Shown here: positions 1-7,170 of the stretch, piece by piece | Layout of the letters: each line of letters starts with the position of its first letter | Numbering within the stretch: the first letter of the stretch is position 1 | Assembly (NCBI GenBank): GCA_030152505.1 | Contig: JASLJO010000190.1 | Coordinates: 1-14,924, forward strand | Length of the DNA stretch: 14,924 bases | Direction: 5' to 3' | Source: Solirubrobacterales bacterium | Lineage (GTDB): Bacteria > Actinomycetota > Thermoleophilia > Solirubrobacterales > 70-9 | Translations under genes and position numbers: made by a program | Notes under the pieces: model-generated | The model's input: only the letters and a program-made list of their open reading frames with translations | Told to the model about the DNA's origin: nothing | The model's database searches: none

Positions 1-701
1 TGAAGATCGTCGGCAAGCCGATCGAGCAGCTGCGCGTGCTGGTGGTCGGCCTCGGCGCCGCGGGAGTGGCGGTGACCAAGATGATGCTCGCCTCCGGGGT
101 GACCCACGTTGTGGGCTGCGACCGCCAGGGGGCCCTCTCCACCGAGCGCGCCGACTACCAGTCAGGCGAGATGAGTGCGATCAAGCGCTGGTACGCCGAG
201 AACTCGAACCCGGAGAAGCTCAGCGGCCAACCGGACGACGTGCTCGAGGGCATGGACCTCTTCATCGGCCTCTCCGGGCCGGGGATCGTCTCGGCCGAGG
301 CGCTGGAGAAGATGAATGACGATGCGATCGTCTTCGCCATGGCCAACCCGAACCCCGAGGTGATGCCGGAGGATGCCGCGCCCTACGTGCGGATCATGGC
401 CACCGGCCGCTCGGACTACCCGAACCAAATCAACAACGTGCTCTGCTTCCCCGGCATCTTCCGCGGCGCGCTCGACGCCGGCTCGCCCAACATCACCGAG
501 GAGATGAAGCTGGCCGCCGCCCGTGGCATCGCGGAGGTGGTCACCGAGGACGACCTGTCGGAGGACTACATCATCCCCAGCGTCTTCAACCGTGATGTGG
601 CACCGATGGTCGCCAAGGCCGTTGTCGAGGAGGCCAAGCGCGAGGGCCTCGCCCGCTTCAGCGAGGAGACCGGCACCTTCTCCACGGTGGAGGTCGGCTA
701 G
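1..701 (+). CDS. Malic enzyme, C-terminal part (5' truncated by window edge)
   Basis: Oxidative decarboxylation of malate to pyruvate with NAD(P)+ in the cytoplasm, linking the TCA cycle to pyruvate. The reading frame is open from base 3, so the gene begins outside the window; 232 residues are visible. The dinucleotide-binding motif GLGAAG lies at about residues 16-21 of the visible part. It is followed by family-typical segments: GLSGPG, then FAMANPNPEV, then the ATGRSDYPNQINN stretch, and FPGIFRGALD. These match the NAD-binding domain and C-terminus of short bacterial malic enzymes (MaeB/YtsJ-like). NAD versus NADP preference cannot be decided from what is visible, so no symbol is given. 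The TAG stop is 3 bp before the GTG of the next gene, which suggests co-transcription with the epimerase. Confidence 0.95.
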   Translation, partial: KIVGKPIEQLRVLVVGLGAAGVAVTKMMLASGVTHVVGCDRQGALSTERADYQSGEMSAIKRWYAENSNPEKLSGQPDDVLEGMDLFIGLSGPGIVSAEALEKMNDDAIVFAMANPNPEVMPEDAAPYVRIMATGRSDYPNQINNVLCFPGIFRGALDAGSPNITEEMKLAAARGIAEVVTEDDLSEDYIIPSVFNRDVAPMVAKAVVEEAKREGLARFSEETGTFSTVEVG

Positions 702-704
702 CCG

Positions 705-1610
705 GTGCGGGTCCTCGTCAGCGGAGCGAGCGGCTTCATCGGCTCGGCGCTGTGCGACACGCTGCTCGGCCGCGGCGACACCGTTATCGGCCTCTCGCGC
801 GATCCGCAGCGGGCCCGCGGCACGAACCCGAGTGTCATCTGGCATGCCTGGGAGCCGACCCTCGAACGGCCTCCGGCAGCCGCCTTCGAGAACGTCGACG
901 GAGTGGTCAACCTCGAGGGCGAGAAGATCAACCAGCGTTGGAGCGACGACGCCAAGCGGCGGATCGTGGAAAGCCGCCGTACGGGCACCCGCAACCTGAT
1001 CGCCGCGATCGCCGGGCTGGAGCGCAAGCCCGGGGTCCTGGTGAACCAGTCGGCGATCGGCTTCTACGGCGACCGCGGCGAGGCGATGGTCGACGAGTCA
1101 GCCGAGTCCGGCGAGGGCTTCGATGCCGAGGTCGTGCGCGAGTGGGAGGACGCGGCACGCGAGGTGGAATCGGTTGGGGTGCGCCTCGTCATCGTCCGCA
1201 CCGGCCACGTGCTCGACCCGCGCGGCGGCCTGCTGGGCGAGCTGCTGACCCCGTTCAAGCTCGGCGTCGGCGGTCCGATCGCCGGCGGCCGCCAGTACAT
1301 GTCCTGGATCCACATCGACGACGAGGTCGGGATCCTGCTCTGGGCGCTTGACAATGAGAAGGTGAGCGGCACGGTCAACTCGACCGCGCCCAACCCCGTC
1401 ACCAACCGCGAGTTCGCGCACGCGATCGGACGGGCGCTGGGCCGGCCCGCGTCGGTGCCCGTGCCGGGCTTCGTCCTCGATCTCAAATTCGGCTCGGAGT
1501 TCGGCAGGGTGCTCAGAGGCGGGCAAAGAGTCATACCTCGTAGAGCACTCGACCTCGGCTACAAGTTTCGATATGCCAACATCGATGCGGCGATGAAGAA
1601 CCTGCTGTAG
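705..1610 (+). CDS. TIGR01777 family NAD(P)-binding epimerase/SDR (YfcH-like)
   Basis: A 301-residue extended short-chain-dehydrogenase-like protein, the usual length for the TIGR01777/YfcH family. The Rossmann motif GASGFIG is at residues 7-13. Other family marks are VNLEGEKINQRW (68-79), an SRRTGTRNL stretch (90-98), SAIGFYG (116-122) with the Tyr at the SDR position, RTGHVL (165-170) and QYMSWIHIDD (197-206). The C-terminus has the DUF1731-like RGGQRVIPRRALDLGY segment. The substrate is not known for the family. The GTG start at 705 is chosen because MRVLVSGASGFIG is the canonical N-terminus, and a GGTGGAGG stretch at 687-694 inside the malic enzyme gene can serve as ribosome binding site. 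The last 100 bp use more A/T and rarer Arg codons than the rest. Element 1 and its half copy follow the stop. Confidence 0.93.
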   Translation: MRVLVSGASGFIGSALCDTLLGRGDTVIGLSRDPQRARGTNPSVIWHAWEPTLERPPAAAFENVDGVVNLEGEKINQRWSDDAKRRIVESRRTGTRNLIAAIAGLERKPGVLVNQSAIGFYGDRGEAMVDESAESGEGFDAEVVREWEDAAREVESVGVRLVIVRTGHVLDPRGGLLGELLTPFKLGVGGPIAGGRQYMSWIHIDDEVGILLWALDNEKVSGTVNSTAPNPVTNREFAHAIGRALGRPASVPVPGFVLDLKFGSEFGRVLRGGQRVIPRRALDLGYKFRYANIDAAMKNLL

Positions 1611-1628
1611 GGAGAGAGTCGTGGGCAT

Positions 1629-1651
1629 CCCCCTGCGGAAGCCCGCATAGA
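1629..1651 (+). repeat. Half copy (remnant) of the palindromic core element
   Basis: These 23 bases are identical to the reverse complement of 2297-2319, the G-run/core junction of element 2. They include the invariant AAGCCCGCATAGA segment. The copy stops there and is followed directly by the left arm of element 1. No matching second arm or second half of the core is found on the other side of element 1, so this is a truncated copy, 18 bp after the epimerase stop codon. Its orientation is the same as in element 1. Confidence 0.85.
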
Positions 1652-1758
1652 GAGGGAGGGACGGGTGTACCCCCCGTAAGCCCGCATAGAAACGGCCTTA
1701 CGGGAGTTTGGCGGGAAGTGCTCCAATGCTTCCGGAGGGGTACACCCGTCCCTCCCTC
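1652..1758 (+). repeat. Palindromic element 1 (variable arms, conserved core); probable bidirectional terminator
   Basis: The left arm 1652-1673 and right arm 1737-1758 are perfect 22-bp inverted repeats. Between them lies a core shared with elements 2 and 3. On the + strand it contains AAGCCCGCATAGA, then ACGGCCTTACGGG, then GGAAGTGCTCCAATGCTTCC. In this copy the core can also form an inner hairpin between CCCGTAAG (1673-1680) and CTTACGGG (1697-1704). The element lies between convergent genes: 41 bp after the epimerase stop and 4 bp beyond the stop of the minus-strand lipoprotein gene. A hairpin of this size would terminate transcription from both sides. No T-tract follows, as is common for actinobacterial terminators. 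The terminator role is inferred. Confidence 0.85.
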
Positions 1759-1762
1759 GTTG

Positions 1763-2269
1763 TCAGCTCAGCTGGTCGAGGACGGAGGCTCGCAGGCTGC
1801 CGCTCCTACCGCTGGCCTGTTCCACAGCTTGTAAGAGCTGGGACATCGCGGTTGCTCCAGAGCTGGTCTGGAGCTGGGCGATGGCGGCTTCTTCCAGGAT
1901 GGTCTGGGCGAAGCGGGACGCGGCCCTGCTCGGTTCGCCGATGTAAGCGATCGAGCTTGAGTCCTCCGTGGCGCGTCTGGCATTGGCCCCGATCGTGGCC
2001 AGCTTCAGCTGCCCGCCACGTTCCGAGCTCGGCAAGCAGACGACGCGAACGCGCACGTCCCCAGCTTCCCCACCGTGTCTGGCCAGCTCCCGCTTCGCTT
2101 CCGCGCAGAGAGGCCCGGCCACGTACGCCGTAACCGTCGCCCCCGCGGCAACCCCATTGCTTTCCCCGCAGCCGGCCACAGCTATCAGCAGGACAACCAA
2201 AGCAGCGAGGACAGCTCTGTGCAGACGCCGGGAGCGACGGGGGTCCCCCCGAAGGAAGCATTGGAGCAC
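1763..2269 (-). CDS. Short lipoprotein resembling the N-terminal part of a branched-chain amino-acid-type periplasmic binding protein; possibly truncated
   Basis: From the GTG at 2269 this encodes 168 residues. An Arg-rich n-region (RRSRRLHR) precedes a hydrophobic stretch and a lipobox VAGC with Cys34, so a membrane-anchored lipoprotein is likely. The mature part (ATVTAYVAGPLCAEAKREL, ANARRATEDSSSIAYIGE, EEAAIAQLQTSSGA) resembles the first lobe of Leu/Ile/Val-type ABC substrate-binding proteins, as judged by pattern recognition only. Those are about 350-420 residues, so more than half is missing. The start is uncertain: the GTG lies inside the invariant core of element 2 and has no well-spaced ribosome binding site. 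The only upstream alternative is a TTG at 2350 overlapping the pfkA stop. Without the element, the native N-terminus would plausibly begin just before RRLHR, exactly at the arm boundary. Both flanks are repeat elements. It may be a decayed gene. Confidence 0.6.
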   Translation of the reverse strand: MLQCFLRGDPRRSRRLHRAVLAALVVLLIAVAGCGESNGVAAGATVTAYVAGPLCAEAKRELARHGGEAGDVRVRVVCLPSSERGGQLKLATIGANARRATEDSSSIAYIGEPSRAASRFAQTILEEAAIAQLQTSSGATAMSQLLQAVEQASGRSGSLRASVLDQLS

Positions 2270-2335
2270 TTCCCGGCAAGCGCCCTTAAGGCCGTATCTA
2301 TGCGGGCTTCCGCAGGGGGGACCCCCGTCGCTCCC
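2230..2335 (-). repeat. Palindromic element 2 (variable arms, conserved core); probable pfkA terminator
   Basis: Arms 2230-2250 and 2315-2335 are perfect 21-bp inverted repeats, with a sequence related to but different from element 1. The core is the same as in elements 1 and 3; the invariant AAGCCCGCATAGA and GGAAGTGCTCCAATGCTTCC segments are on the minus strand here. The inner GGAAGC/GCTTCC pair extends the stem into the core. The element begins 7 bp after the pfkA stop codon, in the direction of pfkA transcription, so a terminator or 3'-UTR structure for pfkA is likely. It also covers the predicted 5' end of the lipoprotein gene. Confidence 0.85.
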
Positions 2336-2342
2336 CCCACGC

Positions 2343-3371
2343 CTACCCAAAGAAAACCTCAGCCTCTTCGTACAGCTCCTTCGGCACCGTCTTCAGCTCC
2401 GCCGTCGCCTCGCTGATCTGCACAAGCTCAATATTGGTGCCCCGCAGCGCGGTCATCATGCCCCAGCTGCCGCTGTGGACGGCATCGATCGCGTGCAGCC
2501 CGAAGCGAGTTGCGAGGACGCGATCGAAGCCCGTCGGCGTGCCGCCGCGTTGGATGTGGCCGAGCACGGTGGCCCGCGTCTCCTTGCCCGTCTTCTCCTC
2601 GATCTGGCGCTCAAGCCAGTGGGCGATGCCGCCGAGGCGGACGTGGCCGAAGGCATCGAGCCCTTTGTCCTGCGTCTCGGGGATGCCGCCCACGGGCTGC
2701 GCGCCCTCGGAGACGACGACGATCGGTGCGAAGCGCGCCTCGAGCCGCCGCCCGACCAGCTCGCAGACCTGCTCGAGGTCGAAGGGCTGCTCCGGGATGA
2801 GAATGACGTTGGCGCCGCCGGCGAGACCAGCGTGAAAGGCGATCCAGCCGGCGTGGCGGCCCATCACCTCGACGATCAGCACCCGATGGTGGCTGTCGGC
2901 GGTCGTGTGGAGGCGGTCAATCGCCTCCATCGCAATGTTCACCGCGGTGTCGAAGCCGAAGGTGTAGTCGGTGGCACCCAGGTCGTTGTCGATCGTCTTC
3001 GGCACCCCGACCACGTTCACCCCGTGCTCGGCATGGAGGCGGGCGGCCACCCCCAGCGTGTCCTCACCGCCGATCGCGATCAGCCCGTCGACCCCTTCGC
3101 TCGCCAGGTTGGCGACTATCCGCTCGGCGCCGCCGTCCTGCTTGAACGGATTGGTCCGCGAGGAGCCGAGGATCGTACCGCCGCGGGGCAGGATGCCACG
3201 CACCTCGGGCACGCCGAGCGGACCGCCGTCACGGTCGAGCGGACCGTGCCAACCGTCGCGGTAGCCGACGAACTCGTGATCGAGGTGCTCGGCCCCTTTG
3301 CGGACGATCGCCCGGATCACCGCGTTCAGTCCGGGACAGTCGCCTCCGCCGGTGAGCACGCCGATCCGCAT
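2343..3371 (-). CDS. pfkA: 6-phosphofructokinase (group III type, possibly pyrophosphate-dependent)
   Basis: Phosphorylates fructose 6-phosphate to fructose 1,6-bisphosphate in glycolysis; 342 residues, normal for actinobacterial enzymes. GGGDCPGLN at 8-16 is the nucleotide loop. PKTIDNDL at 124-131 holds the catalytic Asp128, and MGRHAGW at 170-176 the substrate-binding segment. The phosphoryl-donor site reads GGEDT (101-105). Asp104 and Lys125 stand where E. coli ATP-dependent PfkA has Gly104 and Gly124. This Asp/Lys pair is the signature of pyrophosphate-dependent or mixed-substrate enzymes, so the donor may be PPi rather than ATP (inference). The ATG start gives the canonical MRIGVLTGGGDCPG N-terminus. 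There is no ribosome binding site, but a TAAGCT hexamer 6 nt upstream suggests leaderless transcription. The gene is divergent from the methyltransferase gene and followed by element 2. Confidence 0.95.
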   Translation of the reverse strand: MRIGVLTGGGDCPGLNAVIRAIVRKGAEHLDHEFVGYRDGWHGPLDRDGGPLGVPEVRGILPRGGTILGSSRTNPFKQDGGAERIVANLASEGVDGLIAIGGEDTLGVAARLHAEHGVNVVGVPKTIDNDLGATDYTFGFDTAVNIAMEAIDRLHTTADSHHRVLIVEVMGRHAGWIAFHAGLAGGANVILIPEQPFDLEQVCELVGRRLEARFAPIVVVSEGAQPVGGIPETQDKGLDAFGHVRLGGIAHWLERQIEEKTGKETRATVLGHIQRGGTPTGFDRVLATRFGLHAIDAVHSGSWGMMTALRGTNIELVQISEATAELKTVPKELYEEAEVFFG

Positions 3372-3376
3372 CGACG

Positions 3377-3392
3377 CAGCTTAGAAAAGCTG
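3377..3392. promoter_or_regulatory. 16-bp inverted repeat in the pfkA/methyltransferase divergent promoter region
   Basis: CAGCTT and AAGCTG are perfect inverted 6-mers separated by AGAA. The site covers the proposed pfkA -10 hexamer and lies where the -35 region of the divergent methyltransferase promoter would be. It could be an operator or a weak hairpin. Nothing identifies a regulator, and a chance origin is possible. Confidence 0.35.
3378..3383 (-). promoter_or_regulatory. Predicted -10 hexamer of a leaderless pfkA promoter
   Basis: On the minus strand TAAGCT (TANNNT) is followed by 6 nt and the pfkA ATG, with no Shine-Dalgarno-like sequence in between. This spacing puts the transcription start at or next to the ATG. 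No good -35 element is seen. Confidence 0.45.
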
Positions 3393-3413
3393 GCCAGCCG
3401 GGGCGCGGCGCGC

Positions 3414-3419
3414 TAGGTT
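3414..3419 (+). promoter_or_regulatory. Predicted -10 hexamer of the methyltransferase promoter
   Basis: TAGGTT (TANNNT) on the + strand is followed by about 7 nt to a plausible transcription start. A short 5' UTR with AAGGGAG (3431-3437) then lies 6 nt before the ATG at 3444. A weak -35 candidate, TGGCCA, lies 17 bp upstream (3391-3396). Confidence 0.35.
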
Positions 3420-3443
3420 GGACGAAACCGAAGGGAGCTGGCG

Positions 3444-4259
3444 ATGAGTGACGAGGTCGACCTGAAGGCGGTCAAAGAGGTTCAGCAGAAGACCTGGGCG
3501 GACGGTGATTTCTCGATGGTCGCCAGCCTGGTCATGGGCGCCGCCGAAGGGCTCGCCGAGGCCCTGGAGATCGTGCCGGACGAGCGGGTGCTGGACGTCG
3601 CCTGTGGCAGCGGCAACGGCGCGATCGCCGCGGCGCGGCGGTCATGGGGCAACGTGGTCGGCGCCGACTACGTGCCGGCACTGCTGGAGCGGGGCCGTGA
3701 ACGCGCCGCCGCCGAGCGGCTCGATGTCGAGTTCGTCGAGGGCGACGCCGAGAGCCTTCCTTTCGACGACGCGGAGTTCGACGTCGTGATGTCGATCTTC
3801 GGCGCGATGTTCGCGCCGAACCAGAAGCAGACCGCGGCCGAGCTCCTGCGAGCCTGCAAGCCGGGTGGCCGGATCGGCATGGCCAACTGGGTGCCTGACA
3901 GCGGCATCGGCCAGATGTTCATGACGGTCGCCAAGCACGCGCCGCCCCCACCGGGCGTGCAGCCGCCATTGCTCTGGGGCACGGAGGATCACCTGCGCGA
4001 GCTGTTCGGCGACGGCGTCTCCGACCTGCAGACCGAGCGCAGGGCCTCGCGGCAGACCTTTCGCTCGGTCGATCACTGGCTGGACTTCTTCCGCACCTAC
4101 TTCGGCCCAACCAAGGTGGCATTCGAGCGAGTGGGACCGGATGGCGAGGCCGCGCTCGAGGCGGATCTGCGTGCCCTCCTCGAGCAGTCCAACACGGCCG
4201 GCGAGCGAGCGCTGGTGCTCGAACCGGAATACCTGCAGGTCGTCGCTACCCGGGCCTGA
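3444..4259 (+). CDS. Class I SAM-dependent methyltransferase (Methyltransf_11-like)
   Basis: A 271-residue cytoplasmic methyltransferase of unknown substrate. SAM-binding motif I is VLDVACGSGNGAI (residues 49-61). The acidic residue after strand beta-2 is Asp75 in VVGADY. Motif II/post-II reads EGDAESLPFDDAEFDVVMS (99-117), typical of the UbiE/Methyltransf_11 group. CKPGGRIGMANW (138-149) is the usual strand after the SAM fold. The C-terminal third (WLDFFRTYFGPTKVAFERV) resembles uncharacterised methyltransferases that often act on small molecules. The start is clear: AAGGGAG lies 6 nt upstream of the ATG. It is transcribed divergently from pfkA, and its last 14 bp overlap the end of the small membrane protein gene on the other strand. 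No pathway link to the neighbours is evident. Confidence 0.9.
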   Translation: MSDEVDLKAVKEVQQKTWADGDFSMVASLVMGAAEGLAEALEIVPDERVLDVACGSGNGAIAAARRSWGNVVGADYVPALLERGRERAAAERLDVEFVEGDAESLPFDDAEFDVVMSIFGAMFAPNQKQTAAELLRACKPGGRIGMANWVPDSGIGQMFMTVAKHAPPPPGVQPPLLWGTEDHLRELFGDGVSDLQTERRASRQTFRSVDHWLDFFRTYFGPTKVAFERVGPDGEAALEADLRALLEQSNTAGERALVLEPEYLQVVATRA

Positions 4260-4392
4260 AGGCGCGGATCGTCGCGCCGATCAGCAGGACGCTGAAGAAG
4301 ATCAGGCCTGCTACGCCGCCGCCCTGGCCAAGCCAGGCGTAGACGATCGTGGTGGCGGCGAGCGCCGAGAAGAGGCTGACGACCATTCCCAT
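4246..4392 (-). CDS. Small two-helix membrane protein, 48 aa, last gene of the trp unit
   Basis: Not a recognised family. ATG at 4392, stop TAG at 4246-4248. The 48-residue product has two hydrophobic segments: VVSLFSALAATTIVYAWL (about 4-21) and VAGLIFFSVLLIGATI (about 27-42). They are separated by a Gly-rich turn (GQGGG), and a short basic tail RAFRPG follows. This pattern fits a hairpin of two membrane helices with the tail inside. It begins 29 bp after the trpA stop on the same strand, so it is probably co-transcribed with trpFBA. The ribosome binding site is weak. Its 3' end overlaps the methyltransferase stop by 14 bp. The clean hydrophobic layout in an otherwise unassigned gap supports a real gene, but homologues would have to confirm it. 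Confidence 0.6.
   Translation of the reverse strand: MGMVVSLFSALAATTIVYAWLGQGGGVAGLIFFSVLLIGATIRAFRPG
4261..4278 (+). terminator. Possible short terminator hairpin after the methyltransferase gene
   Basis: GGCGCG and CGCGCC form a perfect 6-bp GC stem with a 6-nt loop, starting 1 bp after the methyltransferase stop codon. There is no T-tract and the site is also coding on the minus strand, so it could be a chance pairing in GC-rich DNA. Confidence 0.25.
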
Positions 4393-4421
4393 GCGGCGGG
4401 AATCCTATTAGAAGGCGCGGT

Positions 4422-5212
4422 CTACGAGGCGAGCTCAGCGCGTGCGTCCAGCAGAAAGCCCGAGACCGCCTCGGCGGCGGCCTCGGCCGAGCCCGCCTCT
4501 CCGGCTGCACGGACCAGGCGGCTGCCGACGATCACGCCGTCGGCCACCCGTCCCACCTCCCCCACCTGCTCGGGCGTGCCGATGCCGAAGCCGACCGCGA
4601 CCGGCAGCGCGGCGTCCGCCTTGGTCGCGCCGACCAGGTCGGTCAGGCCGGGAGGAAGCTGTTGGCGCTCCCCCGTCGTTCCCACGGTCGAGACGATGTA
4701 GACGAAGCCCTGGGCTGCGGCGCAGATGCGGGCGCGGCGCTCCGGCGGCGTGGTCGGCGCAAGCAGCGGCACGAGGGCAAGGCCCGCATCGGAGAGGGCC
4801 GCGCGCGCCTCGGCGGCTTCCTCCAGCGGCAGGTCAGGCACGATCGCGCCGGCGGCGCCGGCGGCCGCGGCACGGCGGGAGAACGCGGCGACTCCGCCAT
4901 GGGCGAGAACCATGTTCGAGTAGACCATCAGCACGACGGGGACCCGTGCCGAGACCGATTCGCAGACCTCCAGCGCGGTCTCGAAGGTGGCGCCTGCGGC
5001 GAGTGCCGCCGTCGCCGCGGCATGGATCGTCGGCCCGTCGGCCAGCGGATCCGAGAACGGCACCCCCAGCTCGATCAGATCCGCCCCAGAATCCACGTAC
5101 GCGGCGGCTACCGCCAACGAGGACTCCCGATCGGGAAACCCGGCCATCAGGTAAGGCATCAACGCGGCCCGCCCCTCGCTTCGCGCCGTCTCGAAGGCCG
5201 CCTCGATCGAGC

Positions 5213-5216
<4 letters not shown>
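4422..5216 (-). CDS. trpA: Tryptophan synthase alpha chain
   Basis: Cleaves indole-3-glycerol phosphate to indole and glyceraldehyde 3-phosphate and channels indole to TrpB. From the GTG at 5216 the protein has 264 residues, normal for the family. The signature ELGVPFSDPLADGPTI contains Glu49 and Asp60, the same numbers as the E. coli catalytic pair. Further TIM-barrel marks are YSNMVLAHG, VPDLPLEEA, ApTTPPERR-type loop residues, YIVSTVGTTG, VGFGIGTPEQ and IVGSRLV. The GTG start is preferred over a longer frame opening at 5273: GTG overlaps the trpB TGA by the GTGA arrangement, and VSSIEAAFETARSEGRAAL is the expected N-terminus. The small membrane protein gene follows after 29 bp. Confidence 0.97.
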
Positions 5217-6375
<1,159 letters not shown>

Positions 6376-6379
<4 letters not shown>

Positions 6380-7011
6380 CCCGCGGTAACGCTAGCGACA
6401 CCGGCCGCCTCGAAGAAGGCGGTCATTGCCGCGTGGTCCTTGCGGCCCGGCTCGGCCTCGACCCCGCTGGCGACGTCGACCGCGTACGGGTGGGTGGCAG
6501 CGATCGCGTCGGCGACGTTCTCCGGTCGCAAGCCGCCGGCGACGATCGCCGGAACCTCGGAGCGCCGCTCAGCCAGCAACCCCCAGTCGAAGCTCTCGCC
6601 GGTCCCGCCCCAGAGGCTCGCCGTGCGCTTGTCGAAGAGATGAAGGTCAGTCCGAAACGCCTCGGCGGAGTGGATGTCGGCGGCACTGGAAACGTGAATC
6701 GCCTTGATCACCTTGACTCCCGTTTTCCGCGCCACCTCCGCGCAAAACGAGGGCCCCTCTTCTCCGTTGAGCTGAACCATCGTCAACCCCTCATCCTCAA
6801 CAGCCTTCGCAACCTCGTCCAACTCGGGATTCACAAAGACCCCGACCACCTCGCACTTGCGCCGGAAGGCAGCGGCAATCCGCACAGCTTCAGCATTCTC
6901 GACGGCACGGGGGCTCTCGGCAAAGTGGATGAGCCCAATCCCCCAAGCTCCAAGCCTCACAGCCTCGGCTGCGTCATCGAGATTCGTGATCCCACAGATC
7001 TTGACCCGCAT
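6376..7011 (-). CDS. trpF: Phosphoribosylanthranilate isomerase
   Basis: Amadori rearrangement of phosphoribosylanthranilate to CdRP, the third tryptophan step. The 211-residue TIM barrel has KICGIT with the catalytic Cys6 (residues 4-9), GVFVN (57-61), LHLFDKRT with the catalytic Asp127, WGGTGESFDW (134-143), and the phosphate-binding VAGGL and DVASGVE loops. The usual VQLHG segment is VQLNG here, a mild variation. The N-terminal half has a visibly lower GC content than the surrounding trp genes. There is no Shine-Dalgarno sequence before the ATG. A TACGCT hexamer 6 nt upstream suggests a leaderless transcript of its own, downstream of element 3. The stop overlaps the trpB start by 4 bp. Confidence 0.96.
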
Positions 7012-7017
7012 CAGCTA

Positions 7018-7023
7018 AGCGTA
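7018..7023 (-). promoter_or_regulatory. Predicted -10 hexamer of a leaderless trpF promoter
   Basis: Minus-strand TACGCT (TANNNT) lies 6 nt before the trpF ATG, with no ribosome binding site between them. The location, in the 52 bp between element 3 and trpF, is where a second trp promoter would be needed if element 3 terminates transcription from htrA. No convincing -35 is seen. Confidence 0.45.
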
Positions 7024-7063
7024 CGCGAGAGGGCCAGGCGCCCCTTGGAAGCCCTGGAAAGGC

Positions 7064-7170
7064 GAGGAAGGGTGGAGGTCCCCCGGAAGGAAGCATTGGA
7101 GCACTTCCCGGCAAGCTCCCGTAAGACCGTGTCTATGCGGGCTTCCGGAGGGGGACCTCCACCCTTCCTC
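7064..7170 (-). repeat. Palindromic element 3 (variable arms, conserved core); probable htrA terminator
   Basis: Arms 7064-7084 and 7150-7170 are perfect 21-bp inverted repeats. Their sequence again differs from elements 1 and 2 but stays fully self-complementary. The core carries the invariant AAGCCCGCATAGA and GGAAGTGCTCCAATGCTTCC segments on the minus strand. The stem can extend inward through CCGGAAG/CTTCCGG. The right arm reaches into the htrA stop codon (7170-7172). The element thus separates htrA from trpF, and a terminator or 3'-UTR role is likely. Confidence 0.85.

Noticed and set aside
1652..1673. G-quadruplex in the G-rich arm of element 1
   Set aside because: Only three GGG tracts are close together, and perfect pairing with the opposite arm is the stronger explanation.
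1629..1758. CRISPR-like repeat array
   Set aside because: Copies are not regularly spaced with unique spacers, they are palindromic elements dispersed over the window, and no cas gene is present.
2270..2350. TTG start at 2350 for the lipoprotein, with a GAGG upstream inside pfkA
   Set aside because: The added residues come entirely from the element and would put a Gly/Pro/Cys-rich tail before the signal peptide; kept only as a remote alternative.
1968..3416. Long + strand open frame of 482 codons opposite pfkA
   Set aside because: Antisense shadow covering pfkA, element 2 and the lipoprotein gene; no recognisable domain and no plausible ribosome binding site.
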